Of a stretch of DNA of 64,000 nucleotides, positions 58,383 to 64,000 are shown piece by piece; positions within the stretch are counted from its first letter, which is position 1, and every line of letters starts with the position of its first letter. A program made the translations under genes and the position numbers. Location: contig NC_088319.1 in assembly GCF_910592395.1 (NCBI RefSeq), positions 8,186,001-8,250,000 on the forward strand. The letters are read 5' to 3'. Source of the DNA: Lineus longissimus. Taxonomy: Eukaryota; Nemertea; Pilidiophora; Heteronemertea; Lineidae. A model generated the notes under the pieces. It was not told the DNA's origin. It saw only the letters and a list, made by a program, of their open reading frames with translations, and did not search any database.

Positions 58383-58928
58383 TATATTACAATGTTATGA
58401 ACATATATCCAGTGATGAAGCCGGGATGAACAAAAGCCTTATAAAATCATGTTTAAATGAGACTACTGATCTATTGATAAAGCTGGTGTCTTCTCAATGT
58501 TTTCATATGTTAAGAAGTTGTCTAATTATCTAGGAGTCAATTTTTTAACTATCGGTAAAAATGACATGCATGCATTGCTCCGGCAAAAATTTCAGAGCAT
58601 TGGTTTGAAAAATTCATATGTAAATACAGGATCAAGGATGGAGGCAAGTTTACAAGTCTTGTTACTTTTAAGGATAAATTAGAGTATGAAAATTATTTGA
58701 ATGACATTAAAAGCAGGAGTCGGAGAGTTACCTACACTCGTCTTAGGTTAAGCTGTCACCGACTTAAAATAGAGGTTGGCAGATATGAAAGGCCTGTTAT
58801 TCCAAAAGATGAACGGTTCTGCGACTTCTGTCATTCTCTTAATATAACAGTCGTTAACGAGCAATTTCACTTTCTCCTGAATTGTCTTAAACATAGTTTT
58901 GCAAGAAACAATATGTTGCATCCTTTAA
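58383..58928 (+). pseudogene. LINE, piece 3 of 4 (C-terminal zinc motif)
   Basis: Reads EHISSDEAGMNKSLIKSC, then in shifted frames YTRLRLSCHRLKIEVGRY, KDERFCDFCHSLN and NEQFHFLLNC, a CX2C...HX4C motif typical near LINE C-termini. It is interrupted at TTAA 58925-58928 by a piggyBac-like element and resumes at 60541-60545. Confidence 0.8.
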
Positions 58929-60540
58929 CCCTTTCAGGACTGAATATTTTTTGTCCCCAGGAGCTTGTGTAGGGGGACATGGTATAAGTACATGGCACCA
59001 ACTTTGTGCTCGTTTCAACCCTACAGCTTCTAAACGACTCGAACAATTTAATCGATATTTAGTGGAAGGAGTGAAGGACATCTGAAGATGTGTCCCACTA
59101 AAAATCATCCTGGTCAGATTCCCGGCCTGGCCAGTAGGGGGCAAAATGTTGCACCGCTCGGCGCTCGCCGGACGCACGTTTCCTGTCCGCTCTTTAACTT
59201 CTGAACGAAATTTGGTGTGCTGATAGAGGGTGGGCCAAAGGTGTGTCGCGTCAAAAAATCGGCCGTGTTTGATTCTCCATTTGGCCGCCAGGGGGCCAAA
59301 ACCATAAACGCATAAAGTGTTAGAACTCGCTTAATATTCGTCCGATCTTTACCATATTTTTATGGTAGACTAAGCTTACATAGATACACGATATATCACC
59401 CGGGTTTTTAGTTTCATTCATTTTTCTGCCCTATAGGGGAGCTTCCTGAAAATCATGAAAATTCCCTCCCGCTCTGTAACTTCTGAACGACAAAATATTT
59501 TGGGTTGAAATTTGGTGTGCTGATAGAGGGCAGGACAAAGGTGTGTCACATTGAAAAATCGGCTGAGTTTGATTTTTGATTTGGCTTCCAGGGGGGCCAA
59601 AAACCAAAAACACATAAAGTGTTAGAACTCGCTTAATATTCGTCTGATCTTCACAAAATTTTTATGGTAGACTAAGCTAACAAAGGTACACGATATATCA
59701 CCCGGGTTTTTAGTTGCATCCATTTTTCTGCCCAAAAGGGGCGCTTCCTGAAAATCATGAAAATTCCCTTCCTCTCTATTTCTTCTGAACGACAAAATAT
59801 TTTAGATTGAAATTTCGTGTGCTGATAGAGGGTGGGCCAAAGGAGTGTCGCGTCAAAAAATCGGCCGAGTTGCATTCTTGATTTGGCCACCAGGGGTCCA
59901 CAACCAGAAACACATAAAGTGTTAGAACTCGCTTAATATTTCTCCGATCTTTACCAAATCTTTATGGTAGACTAGGCTAACAAAGGTACACGATATATAT
60001 CTCGAGTTTTTAGTTTCATACATTTTTCTGCCCCATAGGGGCACTTCCTGAAAATCATGAAAATTCCCTTCCGCTCTGTAACTTCTGAACGACAAAATAT
60101 TTTGGCTTGAAATTTGGTGAGTCACGTAACTGGGACACCCAACTGAACCATATACTTCAGTCAATGACAGCCAACAACACCACACGGATTCAAACTACAC
60201 ATTTTTCAAAAAACACCCAACAGCGACGGGGGACATTCAACGCTATGCTTGTTTCCTAAACCTCCGCTCTGGACTGAATATTTTCAAGTTTTTTCATCAG
60301 AAATCAAAAGGTTTTGAATGCAAAATATCAGCTTTGCAAGAATCGCTATGAATGTGGCATCAATAGAAAAGGTATTCCACAGGATGTCGGGAATCCCCTC
60401 TGAGCAAATTGCGGATTGGCATTAGAAATGACTGGAAAACTGATGTAGTGAAAAGATCGTCGATCTCGCATTTCTGCAAGATTCGTCCAGAACAGAGGTA
60501 TTGCAGTGCTCGCAATTTTGCGAGACTCATCCTGAAAGGG
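58929..60540. mobile_element. PiggyBac-like non-autonomous element, 1612 bp, TTAA target duplication
   Basis: TTAA (58925-58928 and 60541-60544) flanks inverted ends CCCTTTCAGGA and TCCTGAAAGGG. TTAA plus CCCTTT ends is the piggyBac pattern. No transposase is present. The interior is an array of ~300 bp repeats. Excision joins LINE codons for MLHPL to KTNYPSIGKFF. Confidence 0.8.
59131..60125 (+). repeat. Three to four tandem ~300 bp units inside the piggyBac-like element
   Basis: Landmarks AATTTGGTGTGCTGATAGAG, TTAGAACTCGCTTAATATT, TTTATGGTAGACTA and TTCTGAACGACAAAATATTT recur about every 300 bp (near 59210, 59512, 59812, 60110). Each unit carries a GGCCRCCAGGGG-type motif, so the array belongs to the R1/R2 superfamily. 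Confidence 0.8.
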
Positions 60541-60844
60541 TTAAAGACAAACTATCCGTCAATTGGCAAATTTTTTGACAGGGATATATTTATATTTCTC
60601 AGGTCATATGAAGGTCATATTTCTTGAATTGTTTCCTAATTCTCTCTAGAAAACCTTCATAGAACGTAGTCCAGAACAGAGGTATTGCGGTGCTCGCAAT
60701 TTTGCGAGATGCATTCTGAAAGGGTTAAAGACAAACTATCCGTCAATTGGGAAATTTTCTGACAAGGATATATTTATATTTCTCAGGTCATATGAAGGAC
60801 GTATTTCTAGAATTGTTTCCTAATTCTCTCTAGAAAACCTTCCA
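60485..60844 (+). repeat. 184 bp tandem duplication across the piggyBac/LINE junction
   Basis: GTCCAGAACAGAGGTATTGC starts at 60485 and again at 60669. Each unit holds the right piggyBac end, TTAA and LINE coding sequence, so the duplication happened after insertion. Confidence 0.85.
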
Positions 60845-61105
60845 TAAAACACTTCATTGTTGACCCTTACTAATATAGAGTCAAATTTATTTTGTACAGT
60901 ATTTTCATATACTAAACCAGGTCTTGCACCACTACGCTTCTTCTTCTCATTATATCGTCTGAATAAATGTTCAGCATGCTTCACTACCTTCTAACCTGTC
61001 TTATTTGCGCCTTGCACCAGGCAGTTTATTGTAACTTCTGCTGATATGAAATGTAACTTTTATAAGGCAACATTAAACTCATTTGAATTTGAATTTGAAT
61101 TTGTG
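60541..61105 (+). pseudogene. LINE, piece 4 of 4 and 3' UTR
   Basis: The last LINE codons (YPSIGKFFDRDIFIFLRSYE) are followed by a 3' UTR that ends in tandem TTTGAA units near 61080-61105, a microsatellite-like LINE tail. It ends only about 65 bp before ICMT exon 2. Confidence 0.75.
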
Positions 61106-61170
61106 TCTTTTAGATTTCGGGAAAAGATTTTTTTGAGTAACCAATATATTTTCCCTGTTTCCACTTACAG

Positions 61171-61429
61171 GTTGCATGGCGTGGTGGAATGCTGGGCATC
61201 TTCTTCGGACTTGGCAGTCTAATCAGTTGCAGTCCGCAACCATTCTGTCAATTTGGTTGGTACCTCGTTACATTGAGCTTTTTTCATTGGTCGGAATACT
61301 TCAGCACAGCTGTTACGAATCCCAGACACACATCTCTGGACTCGTACCTTTTAAATCACAGTGCCGCCTATCAGATTGCTGCAGTGGCTAGTTGGCTGGA
61401 ATATCTTATTGAATGGTATCTTTTGCCTG
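61171..61429 (+). CDS. ICMT: ICMT, exon 2
   Basis: After AG at 61169-61170 the exon reads VAWRGGMLGIFFGLGSL, then FGWYLVTLSFFHWSEY, TAVTNPRHTSLDSYLLNHS and AVASWLEYLIEW, ending at CCTG before GTATGT. FHxSEY..TAV.NP and LDSFLLNHS are hallmarks of animal ICMT, so identity is secure. It supplies membrane segments M3-M4 and the loop between them. Exon 1 to exon 2 is phase 0; the exit is phase 1. The S-adenosylmethionine-binding and catalytic C-terminal part must lie to the right of the window. It sits between a LINE tail and R2 repeats. Confidence 0.93.
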
Positions 61430-61470
61430 GTATGTATCTTTGAGCAATAATTTTCCATCCTTTCTTTTAG

Positions 61471-63055
61471 GCTCACCATAGGGGAGTCCATACAATACCG
61501 CAGCAGCGTCCATCGTCTGTATCCTGTTTCAAAAACAGTGGCATGTTTTTTAACCACTAAAGCTATGAACTTGAAACTAAGTGGTACACATGACTCCTCG
61601 CATCATATAACCTCTGACATCGAATTCAGCTCCAATCTGATTATCGACTTTGCCACCAGGGGGCCAAACTAAAAGACATAAAAAGTGCAATATTTGCTTG
61701 TTTGATATTAGTGACTTTATTGTAGGTACAGTCTTTCCCGAAAGTAAATGTCCACCGTTTTTGGCTCACCGGTACGGCGAGTCTATACAACAGGGCAGTG
61801 TCTGTCGTCCGTCATCATCGTCGTCCATCGTATCCTATTTCAAAAACAGTGGCAAGTTTCTTAACCGATAGGGCTATGGACTCAAAACTTTGTATGTGTG
61901 ACGCGTTAGGTCAGATGACCTTTGAAACTGAATTTCGGTCTGGTCTGATTCTTGACTTGGCCACCAGGGGGGGCGAAACTGACAACATAAATAGTGTGAT
62001 ATCTCACTTATTAGTGATTTGTTTTTGATGAAATTTTTATGATAGGTACACCTAGCAAGGATATATCACATATCATACGTATTTTGATTTGACCTACTTC
62101 TCAAGGTCACAGAGGTCAAATGGCATAAATTTGCCGTTTGAGTGTAACTGTGGCATGTTTCTTAACAGGTTGGGCAATGCGCTTGGAAGTTTTTATGCAT
62201 GACCCCCTAGGTCAGATGACCTCTGACAACAAATTTGGTCTGATCTGATTCTTGACTTGGCCACTAGGGGGCCGAAATTGAAAACACAAAAAGTGCCATA
62301 AGTCCTGAACTAATGACTATATCATCTCCAAATTTTTATCACAGGTACTTCCAATTAGGATACAGGACATAGTATCAGGGGTTTAGATTTGTCCTATTTT
62401 TCAAGGTCGCAGAGGTCAAATGGCGTAAATCGACTGTTTGAGCGTAACTGTAGCACGTTTCTTGACTGCTAGGGCTATCGGCTTGAAACTGTGTGGGTAT
62501 GACCCCCTATGTCTGGGGACCTCTGATCCTAAATTTCTGTCCGGTTTGATTCTCTTGGCCACCAGGGGGCAAAAAGTGAAAACATAGAAAGTGCGATATC
62601 TCGCTTATTAGTGATTCATTTTCAATAACATTTTTATGGTAGGTTCTCCTAGCAAGGATAGATACATCACATATCATAATGAGTTTTTGATTTGACTTGC
62701 TTTCAAGGTCACAGAGGTCAACTGGCGTAAATGGGTCGTTTGAGTGTAACTATGGCACGTTTCTTAACCACTTAAGCTATGAAGTTGAAATTTGGTACAC
62801 ATGTCCCCCTGCGTCATGTTACCTCAGACACCGAATTTCGATCTGATCTGGTACTCAACTTGGCCACCAGGAGGCCAAAACTAAAATAGGTAAAAAGTGC
62901 ATTATCTCATTTATTAGTGACTTGTTTTTGATGATATTCTTCCGACTTTGGTTTGACCTATATACTATACATGTACAATGTTTCTTAACCAGGATGAATT
63001 CCAAAGGACCAAATATCTATACGGTGAGCACAATGGCCCCTGGCCGTTGCATTAT
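61471..63055 (+). repeat. R2 dispersed repeats, one partial and one long copy
   Basis: Two starts are seen, GGCTCACCATAGGGGAGTCC at about 61472 and TTTTTGGCTCACCGGTACGG at about 61759. Tandem ~300 bp units then run to the shared terminus GGTGAGCACAATGGCCCCTG at about 63024. CTCF-like cores are at 61653-61664, 62261-62272 and 62559-62570; AAGGTCACAGAGGTCA occurs near 62104 and 62706. It lies in the ICMT intron after exon 2. Confidence 0.78.
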
Positions 63056-63479
63056 GTTATTCTTTTAATCTCTTCTATAACCTTTGATAAAGACCCCCAA
63101 TCCTTCAAGTATGAGCTGAGTTGGCCATACAAACCATGACTGACTGCATTGCTGACTATGAGGGGTGTTCTCAAAGGTCACCAGCTCTCTGAAAAAAACC
63201 ATCACCTGTAGCGAGCTAAAACTAATCTTCAAAATGAAAGAATTTAGTAGGAATTATCTAGTAATGAAAGCAAAAAACCTTTGTTGCATCATAGTTCACC
63301 CATACACTGTGAAAAAGAATGAAAATAAAATAAAATGAACAAGTTACTACTTGAACATGTTTTTAATTGCCTGTTACATAATGAAGAGACAGGATTAGTT
63401 GGGTCCAAATTCAACAGATACATGACCAACTAGATATACCTCTGATGAAAACCGCATTCAATTATCTTATTCTATCTCT

Positions 63480-64000
63480 GTGATATTAAGAAAAACCTGT
63501 GGACATTTACTTTCTGGAAGGACTGTACTCTTAGCAAGGATACATCACATGCCTTATTTTTTTATTTCAAATTCTTTTCTAGAGGTCTAATGATGTAAAT
63601 TGGCCATTTGAGTGTAACAGTGGCACACTTCTTAACTGCTAAAGTTATGAACTTGAAACTTAGAACACATCAACCTTTAGGTCAGATAACCTCCGACCAT
63701 GAATTTCGGTCTAATATGATTCTTGACCTGGCCACCAGGGGGCCAAAACTTAAAAAGTAAAAAGTGGAATATCTTTGTTATAAGTGACTCTCTTTCGATA
63801 AAATTTTATGGTAGGTTCTCCTAGCAAAGGTACATCACATATCATTTTGATTTGACCTACTTTTCAAGGTCACACAGGTCAAGTGGCTTATTTGGCCTTT
63901 TGAGAGTACCTATGGCACGTTTCTTAATCACTTAAGCTATGAACTTGAAACTTAGTACACATGATCCCCTACATCAGATAACCTCCAACACCAAATTTTG
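63480..64000 (+). repeat. R2 repeat, partial, runs off the window
   Basis: Shares GTACTCTTAGCAAGGATACA, TGGCCACCAGGGGGCCAAAA (63732-63743) and CACGTTTCTTAATCACTTAA with the other R2 copies. Truncated by the window edge. Confidence 0.7.

Larger units (their letters stand above)
20442..61170 (+). other. ICMT: ICMT intron 1, 40.7 kb, largely transposon-derived
   Basis: GT at 20442 and AG at 61169-61170 bound a phase 0 intron that joins the two ICMT exons in frame. It holds a DIRS-like element, a gypsy element, a LINE in four pieces, Kolobok-like, piggyBac-like, pogo-like and hAT-like elements, Helitron-like ends, MITEs and minisatellites. No unambiguous nested host gene was found. Confidence 0.85.

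Noticed and set aside
1-64000. tRNA, rRNA and CRISPR arrays
   Set aside because: None seen; the only direct repeats with spacers are minisatellites or transposon sub-units.

Overview
The window looks like nuclear DNA from a marine invertebrate, most likely a deuterostome of the echinoderm or hemichordate type; the species cannot be fixed from sequence alone. The grounds are spliced genes with GT/AG introns, an animal-type ICMT gene, and a transposon set (THAP/TTAA Kolobok-like, PIF/Harbinger with a MADF partner, DIRS-type tyrosine-recombinase element, Ty3/gypsy element with a copia-like pol order, Helitron-like ends) typical of such genomes. No bacterial operons, rRNA, tRNA or CRISPR array were seen.

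The one clear host gene is ICMT (protein-S-isoprenylcysteine O-methyltransferase) on the + strand. Exon 1 is 20238-20441 and exon 2 is 61171-61429; the rest lies beyond the right edge. The 40.7 kb intron between them is largely nested mobile elements. A second host-like coding piece (2-253) enters from the left edge and is unidentified.

Region by region. 0.5-12 kb: three copies of a ~1.1 kb repeat (R1), a TTA-flanked MITE, a 2.7 kb CAGT-rich element interrupted by one R1 copy, a small MITE, a ~0.5 kb tandem duplication and a ~75 bp minisatellite. 14.35-17.93 kb: a complete PIF/Harbinger element with TTA target duplication, a two-exon transposase on + and a three-exon MADF/BESS protein on -, each broken by one nonsense codon. 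19-20 kb: inverted-repeat elements just upstream of ICMT. 20.9-28 kb: a TIR element with an internal pogo-like element, a MITE, two 468 bp repeats in opposite orientation, and a gypsy integrase tail. 31.9-38.25 kb: a DIRS-like element with inverted terminal repeats, one arm interrupted by a 640 bp element. 40.5-44.2 kb: minisatellite and R2-type repeats. 44.3-49.1 kb (- strand): a gypsy element in the order gag-PR-IN-RT-RNase H, with three insertions. 49.8-61.1 kb: one LINE cut into four pieces by a 6.9 kb Kolobok-like element (50434-57308), a Helitron-like insert and a piggyBac-like element (58929-60540); removing all three rejoins the LINE frame. 61.5-64 kb: more R2-type repeats.

The most interesting system is the Kolobok-like element. 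It carries two convergent spliced genes: an intact 201-aa protein with a P2X7 ballast-like zinc domain, and an eleven-exon THAP/DDE transposase with one stop and one frameshift. An identical 20-bp CRE-containing motif lies 215 and 216 bp from its two ends in inverted orientation. Second is the R1/R2 repeat superfamily, whose ~300 bp units repeatedly pair a CTCF-core-like motif with nuclear-receptor half-sites. In all multi-exon calls the exon borders were read by eye from GT/AG sites and frame.
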